Part shown: piece after piece, positions 45,857-55,082 of the stretch | Position numbering within the stretch: position 1 is the stretch's first letter | How the letters are laid out: each line of letters begins with the position of its first letter | Assembly: GCF_003231275.1 (NCBI RefSeq) | Contig: NZ_QKVL01000005.1 | Coordinates: forward strand, 124,001-188,000 | Direction of reading: 5' to 3' | DNA: 64,000 bases | From: Pseudomonas huaxiensis | GTDB lineage: Bacteria; Pseudomonadota; Gammaproteobacteria; Pseudomonadales; Pseudomonadaceae | The notes under the pieces: model-generated | What the model saw: the letters and a program-made list of their open reading frames with translations, nothing else | Database searches by the model: none | What the model was told of the DNA's origin: nothing | Position numbers and translations under genes: made by a program

Positions 45857-46894
45857 CTACTGATTACTGCTGTCAGCCGACGCATCTTCCTTTTCGGGGA
45901 AGGCTACGCTGGCCAGGATGCCGATGACCAAAACGGCCATCACGATAAGCAAGCTAGTGTTCGGATCGATGCTGATGCCGTGGTGGAACAGGTGATCAGT
46001 GGCGTTCAGGCCGAGCTTGGCCGCGATGAAGAACAGCAGCACGATAACCGCTTTTTCCAGGTGTACCAGATAACGCTTCAGCGCTTCCAGAACGAAGTAC
46101 AGGGTCCGTAGACCGAGGATTGCGAACAGCATGGCGGAGTAGACGATCAGGGGCTCGCGGCTCACGGCGATGACCGCCGGAACCGAGTCGAACGCGAACA
46201 GAACGTCCGAAACCTCGACCACTACCAGACAGAGGAACAGCGGGGTCGCGAAAATTCCGCCCTTGGCTGCCAGGCTCATGCCCTTGTTCTCGGGCTTCTG
46301 AATTTCCACTTCGAGCGCTTTGCGACTGACGAAGAAGTTGTGACCGTACAGCTTTGGCCATACCGGGAACAGCTTCTTGGCAAAACGGTAGGCGATATGC
46401 TGGGAATAGTCTTCCTCACCTTCATCGTCGCCGCCACTTCTGAGCATCATGACCGCGGTCCAGGCGACGATCAGCGCGAAGACGATTTCCACCCACGGAC
46501 CGAAGGCCAGCAGCCCCGTACCGATGGCCACGAACACACCACGGAAAACGATGGCGCCGATGATGCCCCAGTAAAGGATGCGGTGACGCAAGCCATCCGG
46601 AACCTTGAACCAGGCGAAAATGGCCATGAACACGAACAGGTTGTCCACGGACAGCACCTTCTCCAGCGCGTAGCCGGTAACGAAAAGGCTGGCCGCTTCA
46701 GGGCCATGCTGGACGTACAGAAAGCCGGCGAAGGCGAGGGAAATCGCGACCCAGAACACCGACCAGATCGACGCACCGGTCAGGGTGATTGGTTTGTCAT
46801 TACGGTGAGTAACCATGTCCAGCAATAGAGCGCCGAGCGCGATGCCGACAAAGACCGCCATGGTCAGCGGCGGGAAGCCAATATGAGATTCCAC
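45857..46894 (-). CDS. terC: Integral membrane protein TerC
   Basis: TerC is a polytopic inner-membrane protein central to Ter-mediated tellurite, phage and colicin resistance; related proteins move manganese. The 345-residue product has about nine helices with acidic membrane motifs (SVDNLFVFMAIFAWF and EVSDVLFAFDSVPAVIA) and a Lys/Arg-rich cytoplasmic loop. It lies 11 bp after terB. Confidence 0.95.
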   Translation of the reverse strand: MESHIGFPPLTMAVFVGIALGALLLDMVTHRNDKPITLTGASIWSVFWVAISLAFAGFLYVQHGPEAASLFVTGYALEKVLSVDNLFVFMAIFAWFKVPDGLRHRILYWGIIGAIVFRGVFVAIGTGLLAFGPWVEIVFALIVAWTAVMMLRSGGDDEGEEDYSQHIAYRFAKKLFPVWPKLYGHNFFVSRKALEVEIQKPENKGMSLAAKGGIFATPLFLCLVVVEVSDVLFAFDSVPAVIAVSREPLIVYSAMLFAILGLRTLYFVLEALKRYLVHLEKAVIVLLFFIAAKLGLNATDHLFHHGISIDPNTSLLIVMAVLVIGILASVAFPEKEDASADSSNQ

Positions 46895-46905
46895 GTTTCA
46901 GCTCC

Positions 46906-47355
46906 TCAGAGTTCGAAATCGGCCGGGTTCAGACCCAGCTCAAGGCAGATCAGGCGGCAGGCAGCCTTTTCCTTCGCATCGAAGTCGCCATCGGATGCTC
47001 CGATGGCACAGGCAACGCGAACCAGCAGACGTGCCTCGGCATCCTTACCTTTGATCTTGCCGATGCTTTTCAGAGCTTCAGCCTGGCCAATCTGGAAGTC
47101 GAACTCGAACTTGCCACAGGCATCGGTAAATACCTTGATCACATCGTTGAGGTTGAAGACTTTCAACTCAGGCGAATTGTTGATGAAGCCCGCCATCTTC
47201 GCCTTTTCTTCAGACTTGATCTCTCCATCCGCTGCGGAAATCAGCGCACAGGCATTGGCGGCGGCTTCCATGAAGGACCGGTTCTTGATCTTGCCGACTT
47301 CGGTCGTCAAGGTTTCACGGGCTTTCGCCGCGTTGGTTTTGAGCCACTCGAGCAT
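46906..47355 (-). CDS. terB: Tellurite resistance protein TerB
   Basis: The 149-residue helical protein has the TerB metal-binding pattern of two acidic EF-like segments: ALISAADGEIKSEEKAK (about residues 38-54) and CAIGASDGDFDAKEKAAC (about 116-133). TerB works at the inner face of the membrane with TerC and TerD. The gene is between terA (50 bp) and terC (11 bp). Confidence 0.94.
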   Translation of the reverse strand: MLEWLKTNAAKARETLTTEVGKIKNRSFMEAAANACALISAADGEIKSEEKAKMAGFINNSPELKVFNLNDVIKVFTDACGKFEFDFQIGQAEALKSIGKIKGKDAEARLLVRVACAIGASDGDFDAKEKAACRLICLELGLNPADFEL

Positions 47356-47405
47356 TGCTTGTTTCCTCGTTCAGCGCAGCCAGATGGCTGCGCCGGATCA
47401 GTTGT

Positions 47406-48587
47406 TCATTTCGAGCCGGCGGACCAGCGCATGCCCCAGCCGTAGGCTTCGTCCATTTTGCGGTGCCCCTGGTGGAAGTCGACCCGGCGGGTAACCTTGA
47501 CGCCTCCACCGACGTTCTCGAGCATCGCGATCGCGCACATGCCCAGGCTGCCGCCTTCTTCATTGAGACGAACCTCGATTTCCGGCTGACCGGGGACGAA
47601 GATCGTGACGACACCGTCAGTAGCCCGCCAGTTGGGCGCACCTTCGTAGATGAAGGCGTAGATCAGGATGCGGCGAATCTCGCTCCACTTCTTGCCGTTG
47701 ATATGCAGCCATTCGCCACCGGCGACCGATCCTGTGCGGTCGTCCCCCATGAGCTGGATGAAGGGGGCGTAGTCCAGATCGCCAAAGCTGTTGCCGAGAG
47801 CCTGGACCGCTCCTTTTTCACCATCCTGAAGTTCGTAGAGACAGCCCACGTCCAGGTCGATGGATTTGTTGCGACTGAAGAAACCGCCGCCGCTGCCACG
47901 GTGCCAGTTCAGGTTGACCTTGATTTCGCCGAAACCGGCAGCGGTTTTCTCCAGGCTGATGCTGGAGCGGGTTTTATCCAGGGTGACCTTGCTGAGACTG
48001 ACCGAGGACTTCGGCGCGGCAGGTACCGGCGGGACCGGAGCCGGAGCCGGAGTCGGGCTCGCAGCCGGCGCGGGGCTCGCCGGCGCCGCGACCTCAACGC
48101 CAAAATGCTTGGCCAGTGGTTCCAGGCCGCCGGCAAAGCCCTGGCCCACGCAGCGGAATTTCCACACACCCTGGCGCAGATAGAACTCGCCGAGAATCAA
48201 CGCCGTCTCGCTCATGCCACGGGTAGGAATCTGTGCTTCGATACCACCGCTGACCGCCAGCGACAGCGTGGACACACGATCGAAACTCGCCTTGTTCTCG
48301 TGGATGGTCGCCGTCAGCGCGACTTTTTCCACGGACGTATCGAGACGTGCAAGATCCAGGGTAAATTCGGCCCGCCCCGGCGAGGTCGCACTCAACTGGA
48401 TCGCCCCACCGAGAATGCCGGTCTGCCCATAGAAGCACATGTCACCGTCACCACGAACCTTGCCCGCACTGCCCAGCGCGAAGGCGGAAACATCGATATC
48501 AGCGCCAGGAATGGGCGAATAATTGATATCGACACGCAGTTGGCCGGAGGCTACCGGCGCATTACCACCAGGCGTCAGGGTAGTCAT
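47406..48587 (-). CDS. terA: TerA: tandem TerD-type domains
   Basis: The 393-residue protein has an N-terminal TerD-like domain (residues 10-165, with MSETALILGEFYLRQGVWKF), an Ala/Pro linker (about 165-195) and a C-terminal TerA-type domain (200-390) with IDLDVGCLYELQDG and FIQLMGDDRTGS. It overlaps the terZ stop by 4 bp (ATGA), showing translational coupling. Confidence 0.92.
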   Translation of the reverse strand: MTTLTPGGNAPVASGQLRVDINYSPIPGADIDVSAFALGSAGKVRGDGDMCFYGQTGILGGAIQLSATSPGRAEFTLDLARLDTSVEKVALTATIHENKASFDRVSTLSLAVSGGIEAQIPTRGMSETALILGEFYLRQGVWKFRCVGQGFAGGLEPLAKHFGVEVAAPASPAPAASPTPAPAPVPPVPAAPKSSVSLSKVTLDKTRSSISLEKTAAGFGEIKVNLNWHRGSGGGFFSRNKSIDLDVGCLYELQDGEKGAVQALGNSFGDLDYAPFIQLMGDDRTGSVAGGEWLHINGKKWSEIRRILIYAFIYEGAPNWRATDGVVTIFVPGQPEIEVRLNEEGGSLGMCAIAMLENVGGGVKVTRRVDFHQGHRKMDEAYGWGMRWSAGSK

Positions 48588-49174
48588 CCGCGCACCGCCC
48601 GGATGGCCAGGTCGACCAGCTCTTCGGCAGTACGGCCATTGGTGGACTGGCCGATGGCCTTGAACTGCCAGCCACCGCTGTCACGGCTGAGGCTGGCCAT
48701 TACCACACCGGTATGCCCGCCTTTCTCGGCCAGGTTGAAACGCGCCAGTTCCTTGCGGGTGGACTGGTCCAACACGCGGCAGTAGGCGTTCTGAACCTGC
48801 TCGAAGGTCTGCCCGCGGAAGCTGTTGACGGTGAACACCAGGTACTGAACGGTGGCGGGCAGGCGCTGCAAGTCGACGTAGATGGTTTCATCGTCGCCAT
48901 CGCCTTCGCCCGTGAGATTGTCGCCGGAATGGTTGATCGAGCCGTCCCGGGACTGCAACTGACGGAACCAGACCACATCAACCGGATTCAGGCCAGCGTC
49001 CAGAACGATGCACGACGCATCGAGATCGATCGATTCGTTACCACCCAATAGCTTGGAAAAGAAGCCTGTCGGTTTCACGGGATCCCAACCCAGCCCCAGG
49101 CTGACCGAGGTCAAGCCAGTGCCGGCAGTTTTCTCCAGCGAGATGCTCTGATTTTTGCTCAGGGTGAGTGCCAT
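48584..49174 (-). CDS. terZ: TerZ: TerD-domain protein
   Basis: The 196-residue protein starts at ATG 49174 (MALTLSKNQSISLEKTAGTG). It has a TerD domain with WDPVKPTGFFSKLLGGNESI and GDGDDETIYVDLQRLP, the pattern of TerZ with its FFSK insertion. It is the first of terZABCDE and starts 2 bp after the upstream HAD gene, so the biosynthetic and ter genes form one unit. Confidence 0.92.
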   Translation of the reverse strand: MALTLSKNQSISLEKTAGTGLTSVSLGLGWDPVKPTGFFSKLLGGNESIDLDASCIVLDAGLNPVDVVWFRQLQSRDGSINHSGDNLTGEGDGDDETIYVDLQRLPATVQYLVFTVNSFRGQTFEQVQNAYCRVLDQSTRKELARFNLAEKGGHTGVVMASLSRDSGGWQFKAIGQSTNGRTAEELVDLAIRAVRG

Positions 49175-49176
49175 GC

Positions 49177-49890
49177 TTACGCTCCATGTTGATCTTTGGT
49201 GTTCCGTTGAGAGTCGGGTAGGTTCCCGGCTTTGCCAAATTGCGCGCGGGATCGCCGCCACGCAGGGTGAAAATGACGCCAGTGGGGATCCTGGGCTGCG
49301 GCCAGCAGTTCGTGGTCGCCACGGGTATCGCCCCAGGCCCTGAGACGGTATTGGGTCAATGGGCCATAGACCGCTTCGAGCCGAAGGACCTTGTGTTCAC
49401 AGCGGCAGTTGTTGCCGTTGATTCGGCCGGTCAGGCGGTCATCAATCACTTCAAGCTCGGTGCCGATCAGCTTGACCCCAAGGCGATTTGCAAAGGGCTG
49501 CAGCACCAGCGCGGGCGACGCCGAGCACAGCGTGACCTCGGCCCCGGAGGCCAGTTCGGACTCCACCGCGCGCAGGCCGGAGGGGCGCATGAGCCGGGAC
49601 CAACTGTGTTCACAGAACGCCACGGAACGGCTTCTCAACCAGGAAGCCTCCACACCGGTCAGGAATGCACTGATCAGATGAGCCTTGAGTTCATCCCGGG
49701 TCATGCCTCGAATGACATACCTGAGGCCGGGCAGCACCAGCTTGAGGACGCGGCGCAAAAACTCGCGCTTGCCGAAGGCGAAGCGCAGAAACGGGACGAA
49801 GCTATCGTGCCGGGTCAACGTGCCATCGAAGTCGAACACCGAGAGCACCTTTGCTCCTTCAGGGCCGGCTTCGAGCATATCCAGACTCAT
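49177..49890 (-). CDS. HAD-superfamily (IB) phosphatase of the Ter biosynthetic module
   Basis: A 237-residue hydrolase with HAD motif I in FDFDGTLTRHDSFVPF, motif II in VTLCSASPAL and motif III/IV in the WGDTRGDHELL region. It belongs to the HAD-IB (phosphoserine-phosphatase-like) type. ATG 49890 overlaps the preceding stop by 4 bp. Phosphatases of this kind are recurrent in Ter-associated gene sets, where they are thought to process a nucleotide-like intermediate. Confidence 0.88.
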   Translation of the reverse strand: MSLDMLEAGPEGAKVLSVFDFDGTLTRHDSFVPFLRFAFGKREFLRRVLKLVLPGLRYVIRGMTRDELKAHLISAFLTGVEASWLRSRSVAFCEHSWSRLMRPSGLRAVESELASGAEVTLCSASPALVLQPFANRLGVKLIGTELEVIDDRLTGRINGNNCRCEHKVLRLEAVYGPLTQYRLRAWGDTRGDHELLAAAQDPHWRHFHPAWRRSRAQFGKAGNLPDSQRNTKDQHGA

Positions 49891-50837
49891 CCATTGATCT
49901 CCGCGAGACGGAACCCGGGTTCGCCGCCACTCGCTTCCGCGGGCTTGACCCCATGCCATTTGGCGCGTTCGAGAATGTTCGTCGCCCACTTGTAATGAGT
50001 GGCCGGCTCGCACATGGCATCGTTGTGCCGAAAAACGGCAGGAGCCACGTCATTGGCGATCAACCGGGCGCAATTGAGATCCTCGAGGCTGACTCGGAGC
50101 GCGTCTTGAATAAGGCTGATCTGGCTGGGGTGGATGGCGGTTTTTCCGACTAACCCATGAGAAATATCCAGTTCCAGCTCCTCCTTCAATAACAGCGGCG
50201 TCGCCAGTTGCTCGAACACCGGTGCCGTCAGCGCGAAACCTTGCGCCCCCATAATTCCGGCGAGCATGGGAATGACGTAGCTCATCGGCGTGTTGTACAG
50301 CGTGGTCAAAGGATTGCGACGCAGTCCCAGACAACCCATCAGGTCGTTGCCACCGATCCGCAGCGCGATGATCCGCTGGTTGAGGCTGGACTTGAGCGCT
50401 TGGCCCAATTCCACCATGGCACCGGGGTTATAGACGTCTGCGGTTTCCAGGGTTGGCATCAGGTACAGGTCCGGATTGCTGATCGCCTGCTCCCATGCCG
50501 GGAGCGATAGCAGGGTCAGCTTCGGCACGACGAAACCATCGACATGCTTCATCAATGGCCAGTCATTGAGGATCGCGGCCATCGCTGCGTCGCGTGGTCG
50601 AACGAAGAGCAACGGCCCATGCTCGGGACGCCCACCACAGGCATTGATAGCCAGGAGCAACGCCTTGAGGTTTTCCAGCGCGCTTTCGACGTCGATTGAC
50701 GATACGGCATCTTCAAGGCAAACAACGAGAGAACGCAGCTCGGGATACTTGACGCCGAAAACCACCTCGAGCATGTCACCACGAGTGGCCGGCATATAAA
50801 GCGTCGCTCCCAGAGCGAACGGGGAAATCGCCCTCAT
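49887..50837 (-). CDS. HpcH/HpaI aldolase/citrate-lyase-family enzyme (Ter module)
   Basis: A 316-residue TIM-barrel protein of the citrate lyase beta type. It shows LYMPATRGDML, SLVVCLEDAVSSID (acidic metal ligands, about residue 40), LIVRP-like LLFVRPRDAAM and TLETADVYNPG (metal-site Glu). Such enzymes make or break C-C bonds next to a CoA or phosphate-bearing acid. Its stop overlaps the HAD start, and its start overlaps the upstream stop by 1 bp. Confidence 0.88.
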   Translation of the reverse strand: MRAISPFALGATLYMPATRGDMLEVVFGVKYPELRSLVVCLEDAVSSIDVESALENLKALLLAINACGGRPEHGPLLFVRPRDAAMAAILNDWPLMKHVDGFVVPKLTLLSLPAWEQAISNPDLYLMPTLETADVYNPGAMVELGQALKSSLNQRIIALRIGGNDLMGCLGLRRNPLTTLYNTPMSYVIPMLAGIMGAQGFALTAPVFEQLATPLLLKEELELDISHGLVGKTAIHPSQISLIQDALRVSLEDLNCARLIANDVAPAVFRHNDAMCEPATHYKWATNILERAKWHGVKPAEASGGEPGFRLAEING

Positions 50838-51931
50838 CAGCTGACGCTCCGGATAATGGTCACCGCGCGATAAGGCCCCAACTCCGCACCCGCTTCCTCG
50901 ACCGTCACTCCGGCGCTGTCCGTCAGGTGCATCAGCAACTGGACATCCTCATCATCGCGGCTGCGTACCAGCACGTGTTCGGGCACGCGGCGCAAGACCG
51001 CCCGGGTAGCCTCGGCGATACCCGGTTTGATTCGATTGAGGTTGCTGATGGCGAACCGGGCGGCAAGGGCCGTCACCACACCGTCCGCGCCGAGTTGCAA
51101 CTCCCGCCTCTGTTCAACGGTCCAGGCTGTTGCAGTCAACGTTTCACCCAAGGTGCGGCGCTCGCCCTCGATCTGGTCGACGAACTCACGGGTCACGTCA
51201 TGCGCTTGCAGGTGGTCGTAGACGATGCAGCCATGCAGGCCGCCCTGCGCTGGCCAGATGGAGCGAGATACCAGGCCGGAGACCGTTGCCCCAAGGATTC
51301 CCGAGGGGATGAGCCAATCATCCGAGGACGACGCCAACCAGGCACGCCCGCAGGGATCAGCCAGAACCACAAGGCGAGGCTCTGGCGCAAAGCGCTCGTC
51401 CCCGGCAAGGGTTCGCTTGAGCTCGCCCGAAATGGCTCCCTTTCCGGTCCAGCCATCGACGAAGACGATATTCTCGGCACCATGCGCCTGGATGATTGCC
51501 TCCAGGGCCACGCGATCGATCCCGCGGTCACGAATGATACTGACGCCATAGTGATGGGCATCGCGGCCGATTCCCGTCAGTGCACGACGCAACAGGACGC
51601 CCAACGGCAGGCCGGCACGAACGAAGGAAACCAGGGCAATGGACGGACCATGGCAAGCGGCATTCAGTGCCTGGGCCAGCGCCTGAACATCCGTTGCCAT
51701 GCGTTTGCCGTTCTGGGCCAGTGCTCGCGCATAAAGCGTCATATGCATGGCCGTCGGCACGGGCTCCATGCCAATCATGTCTGAATAGTGTTTCTGCTTG
51801 GTCTGGATCAGGCGCTCCTTTTCCTCGACGTCTGTAACCTGCATCTGCATGGCCTGCAGAAGAAAATGCACGTCCGCCGACGCGTAACTACCGCTGCCCA
51901 CGGTCATCAGGCTTGCGAGAAGGTCAGTCAC
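50837..51931 (-). CDS. StiP/PELOTA-type PRTase-like protein (Ter module)
   Basis: A 364-residue protein of the family often named cysteine protease StiP; comparative work on Ter systems describes it as a phosphoribosyltransferase-like domain with a C-terminal PELOTA-type RNA-binding domain. Seen here are LVSFVRAGLPLGVLLRRAL (about residue 100), YGVSIIRDRGID and IVFVDGWTGKGAISGEL (the PRPP-loop-like segment, about 160-175), then a helical and PELOTA-like end. It overlaps the next HAD gene by 8 bp. The actual reaction is unproven. Confidence 0.83.
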   Translation of the reverse strand: MTDLLASLMTVGSGSYASADVHFLLQAMQMQVTDVEEKERLIQTKQKHYSDMIGMEPVPTAMHMTLYARALAQNGKRMATDVQALAQALNAACHGPSIALVSFVRAGLPLGVLLRRALTGIGRDAHHYGVSIIRDRGIDRVALEAIIQAHGAENIVFVDGWTGKGAISGELKRTLAGDERFAPEPRLVVLADPCGRAWLASSSDDWLIPSGILGATVSGLVSRSIWPAQGGLHGCIVYDHLQAHDVTREFVDQIEGERRTLGETLTATAWTVEQRRELQLGADGVVTALAARFAISNLNRIKPGIAEATRAVLRRVPEHVLVRSRDDEDVQLLMHLTDSAGVTVEEAGAELGPYRAVTIIRSVS

Positions 51932-52682
51932 GGATCAGTTTCTCCACGGCATCCGCCAGCTGGCTGCGCGACGGAGTTGCCCACCAGTGACAGAGGTCCA
52001 TGAATCCAAGATCGGTGATGCTGTCACCAAAACCCAATACCGGTCGCTCGCCATTCACATCGCGGTCACGGCGCAACCATTCCTCGACAGCCACACGCTT
52101 GGCCAGGTGCTCAGGCAGGAACGCAAGGTTGTTGCCGTTGCCATGGACATGCATGCCCTTCAGCAAACCCCGGGACTGGACGTGAGCCAGCACATCAGCC
52201 AGCACCGCGTCATCGGATTCGTTATGTTTGGTCACCACGTAGTGGCGCAGCCCCTCCTCTTCCACTACCCAGCCACGCAGGGAATGGCCAAGTTCTTCGC
52301 CGATCTGCAACGTCGCCTCACTCAGCAGCGGCAAGCGGTCCTGAAATGCTCCCAGGGTATCGCTCATCCGCGTGTGCCAATCCTGATCGAGCGAACCGTC
52401 GCGGTGCAGCATGGTGCCGCCGTGCGAGCAAATGGCCCCCTGGGTGAAAGGCAGGCTCACGCGGCTGTACGCCTCGACACTGCGTGCCGTTACCGGAACG
52501 ACATCGGCGCAGTCCAGCAACCAGTTGACGAACGCGTGCTGGACGGGGTTCATGTAGCCGTTGGGTTGGCCGTTCACATCGAGCGTCGCCGGCGTTCTCG
52601 GCGCCCCTTCCGGCATTTTGCGCGCGGTCTGAAACAGCGTGTCATCGAGGTCAACGAAGATCAGCGGGCGATTATTGGCCAT
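51924..52682 (-). CDS. HAD-superfamily phosphatase, second of the Ter module
   Basis: A 252-residue hydrolase with motif I FVDLDDTLFQTARK at residues 9-22, motif II PVTARSVEAY and motif IV GFGDSITDLGFMDL near residue 217, with a cap domain between (Cof/HAD-IIB-like). It overlaps the PRTase gene by 11 bp and the StiP-type gene by 8 bp. It is distinct from the HAD-IB gene nearer to terZ. Confidence 0.87.
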   Translation of the reverse strand: MANNRPLIFVDLDDTLFQTARKMPEGAPRTPATLDVNGQPNGYMNPVQHAFVNWLLDCADVVPVTARSVEAYSRVSLPFTQGAICSHGGTMLHRDGSLDQDWHTRMSDTLGAFQDRLPLLSEATLQIGEELGHSLRGWVVEEEGLRHYVVTKHNESDDAVLADVLAHVQSRGLLKGMHVHGNGNNLAFLPEHLAKRVAVEEWLRRDRDVNGERPVLGFGDSITDLGFMDLCHWWATPSRSQLADAVEKLIRD

Positions 52683-53799
52683 CGACGATAACCTCCGCGC
52701 CCAGCGCAGCCACCAACTCCGCCGAAACCGCCGGAAGTGGTGTTTCCGTACATATCAATACCCGGTCGAACTGGCCGGGCTCGACGTTGTAGAGGAAGTT
52801 CGGGATACCCAGGCCATAGTTGTCGGAAAACGACAGCGCATGTTCGATGGAGTGGCCAATGGCAATGGGGGAGCGTGTGGTGGAACTGAAATGAACATCG
52901 GCGCCCGCGCGCTCCAGGCGCTCAGCCAGCAGGAAAGGACGCCAGACGAATTCGCTGGTACCAATCACGATGATGCGTTCACCGGCACGAACCTGCAGAT
53001 CTGGCGCAAGGCTATCTTCCACGTGGCTCACGCCCAGACGCCCCCAATCGCGATCCGGCGACAGCGGCCAGTCGCCCATCGACACAGTGCCGACGTCCGG
53101 CATATCCGGCAAAGGTGCATGCAGATCCTCATGAAACTGGTAGGAACCTTTCATGAGTGCGACCGAGCTTGCCGATGCTCCGATGATTTCCTGCGCGGCG
53201 CCTGCCGACCAGTCCGTCAGCACGCAGGTCACCACCCGCTCGATATGACTCAGGCCAGCATCGACAAGAGCACGATGCAGGTTGACGAACGTCTTGCCGG
53301 TTGAGGCTTCGTCATCAACCAGCACGAGGGATCGAGCCTTGAGCATGCGCTCACGAAGATCCGGATCGACGGGCAGGTGGATGAGGTGGGCACTGGCGTG
53401 GCTGTGCTCTTCCTCGAATCGGGTGAACAGTTCGGTGCCCACCGGATGACGGGTGCTGACCAGATACACCGTGTCAGCACGTGTCGCACTGTAGGCGCGG
53501 TGCACACCGGCGCCCAGGCCTACCGCCGTTTCGGCCATGCCTATTACCAGCACCGGCCCCGGGAGATCGGCCGGAATTTCAGCTGCCAGGCTTTCGAAAG
53601 AAGCGCGCATGATGGACGGACGCACGGGTATATGACGCCCCAGCACCTTTGAAACAAAAAGAAATGCCCGCTTGGGATTTCGGCGCTCCGCAAAGCCGAA
53701 CAACTCGGCCGGAGTCAGGACAGCGTCGTCAACATTGACTTCGAGCACTCCCCGCTTGAGTTGAGCGCTAAGGGATGTGGGTACTACGTTGCTTTCCAT
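52672..53799 (-). CDS. Phosphoribosyltransferase with C-terminal TRSP domain (Ter module)
   Basis: A 375-residue protein with a type I PRTase domain (residues about 70-200). The PRPP-binding loop reads SLVLVDDEASTGKTF (about 155-169), with VIGMAETAVGLGAGVH near 90 as the pyrophosphate loop. A second domain (about 250-370, with ERIIVIGTSEFVWRPFLLAE and FSSTTRSPIA) matches the TRSP type. It is thought to build a nucleoside-like metabolite in Ter systems. AGGAAG precedes the ATG. Confidence 0.86.
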   Translation of the reverse strand: MESNVVPTSLSAQLKRGVLEVNVDDAVLTPAELFGFAERRNPKRAFLFVSKVLGRHIPVRPSIMRASFESLAAEIPADLPGPVLVIGMAETAVGLGAGVHRAYSATRADTVYLVSTRHPVGTELFTRFEEEHSHASAHLIHLPVDPDLRERMLKARSLVLVDDEASTGKTFVNLHRALVDAGLSHIERVVTCVLTDWSAGAAQEIIGASASSVALMKGSYQFHEDLHAPLPDMPDVGTVSMGDWPLSPDRDWGRLGVSHVEDSLAPDLQVRAGERIIVIGTSEFVWRPFLLAERLERAGADVHFSSTTRSPIAIGHSIEHALSFSDNYGLGIPNFLYNVEPGQFDRVLICTETPLPAVSAELVAALGAEVIVDGQ

Positions 53800-53868
53800 G
53801 ACTGCTTCCTGATCTGGTGCGAGGTCGGTGACCTGACACCGCTTTCCTGGGGTTCAACTCAAGTGTTG

Positions 53869-55008
53869 CTACGGGTTACGCGCTTCGATTTTCCATAGGC
53901 CATGCTGCACCTCGCGGGTGATCTGCGCAGTGGTGAAGGTGGCGCCGGAGTCAGATCGAAGAGCCTGGATGCCGCACGCATCCAGGAAAGCCAACGTGAG
54001 GCCGGCCTTCACCGCGAAATTCATGTTCTGTGCGTCAGGCACCGTGGAAGTCACCATGCCGATGACAGCACCCGAAGTGTCAAAAAGCGGACTGCCGCTG
54101 GAGCCTGGCTGAATGGGGGCTGTGAACTGCAATACGCTCGCATCGTTATGCAAGCCGAATAGCGCAGACACTCCGCCCTGAGTCGCATGGATACCGCCAC
54201 CGGCGAGCCCCGCCAGGGGAAAGCCCAGTGCCACGACCGGTTCTCCCAGATCACAACGGGCACTGTCACGGAACGAGACTGGCTTGAGCATTGGCGAGTT
54301 CTGCACCCGTAGCAGTGCCAGGTCATTGCGGCGATCCACTACCACCGGCTCGGCACGGTGTCTTCCCTCGAACGAAGAAACATGAATTTCCTGCATGTTT
54401 TCAATGACATGTGCGCAGGTGAGGATGTGTGTGGTGGTTACTGCAAACCCGGTCCCGGTTGCGCTGCTGCCTGCCCGGTTCGCATCGGAAGGCGACGGCC
54501 GTCGGTGAGGATGGGCATCGTCGATTTCCAGGCCGATCCTGCGCCCCAAGGCCGCCAGCCCATAAGCGGAGCCTTCCGCCAACGCACGAAACTTCCAAGC
54601 CTGATTACGAGAATAGAATTCGCCAATGATGATGGCTGACTCACCATTCGCGCTGAGATTCAGATGGGACTCGATTTGACCGTCGAGCTGCAGCCGCAAC
54701 GAGCGAAGCTCGCTGACCGGGCCGGCAGCAGAGAAGGTGTAGACCACAAGGAGCAAACGGTCCGCACCAGTTGGCAGCGCGGCGAGATTAAGCGTACAAC
54801 CCGGGTGCTCAGGTCTGCCGACCCAATCCATCCAGGGCTGCTCAAGGTGGAACAGTGCGGGCTCACCTTTGGGGAGGCGCTTATCATCCGTAGGGAGCAG
54901 CGCGATCGCAGCATACTCTCCAAAACCGGAGGTATTCGCACACTCAATAGTCCACGAACACTGAGGCGATCCCAACGAAGTATTCGCGCCAAGCGCTAGC
55001 GCTATCAT
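53869..55008 (-). CDS. TerD domain fused to a trypsin-like serine protease
   Basis: The 379-residue product starts at ATG 55008 (MIALALGANTSLGSP), chosen for AAGGAG about 10 nt upstream and because TerD domains begin this way; a start at 55047 is possible. Residues 1-162 form a TerD domain (GESAIIIGEFYSRNQAWKFR). Residues about 180-360 form a trypsin-fold protease with an apparently intact triad: H200 in LTCAHVIE, D229 in RRNDLALL and S306 in GSSGSPLFD. There is no signal peptide, so it should act in the cytoplasm with other TerD proteins. It lies between the ATP-grasp and PRTase genes in the operon. Confidence 0.88.
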   Translation of the reverse strand: MIALALGANTSLGSPQCSWTIECANTSGFGEYAAIALLPTDDKRLPKGEPALFHLEQPWMDWVGRPEHPGCTLNLAALPTGADRLLLVVYTFSAAGPVSELRSLRLQLDGQIESHLNLSANGESAIIIGEFYSRNQAWKFRALAEGSAYGLAALGRRIGLEIDDAHPHRRPSPSDANRAGSSATGTGFAVTTTHILTCAHVIENMQEIHVSSFEGRHRAEPVVVDRRNDLALLRVQNSPMLKPVSFRDSARCDLGEPVVALGFPLAGLAGGGIHATQGGVSALFGLHNDASVLQFTAPIQPGSSGSPLFDTSGAVIGMVTSTVPDAQNMNFAVKAGLTLAFLDACGIQALRSDSGATFTTAQITREVQHGLWKIEARNP

Positions 55009-55082
55009 GCCTGAATCGCTCCTTGATTTTGAATCAGTCCAACTCATGCCGAAATGATATCGAGGCTGAGTTGGGTTAAATA

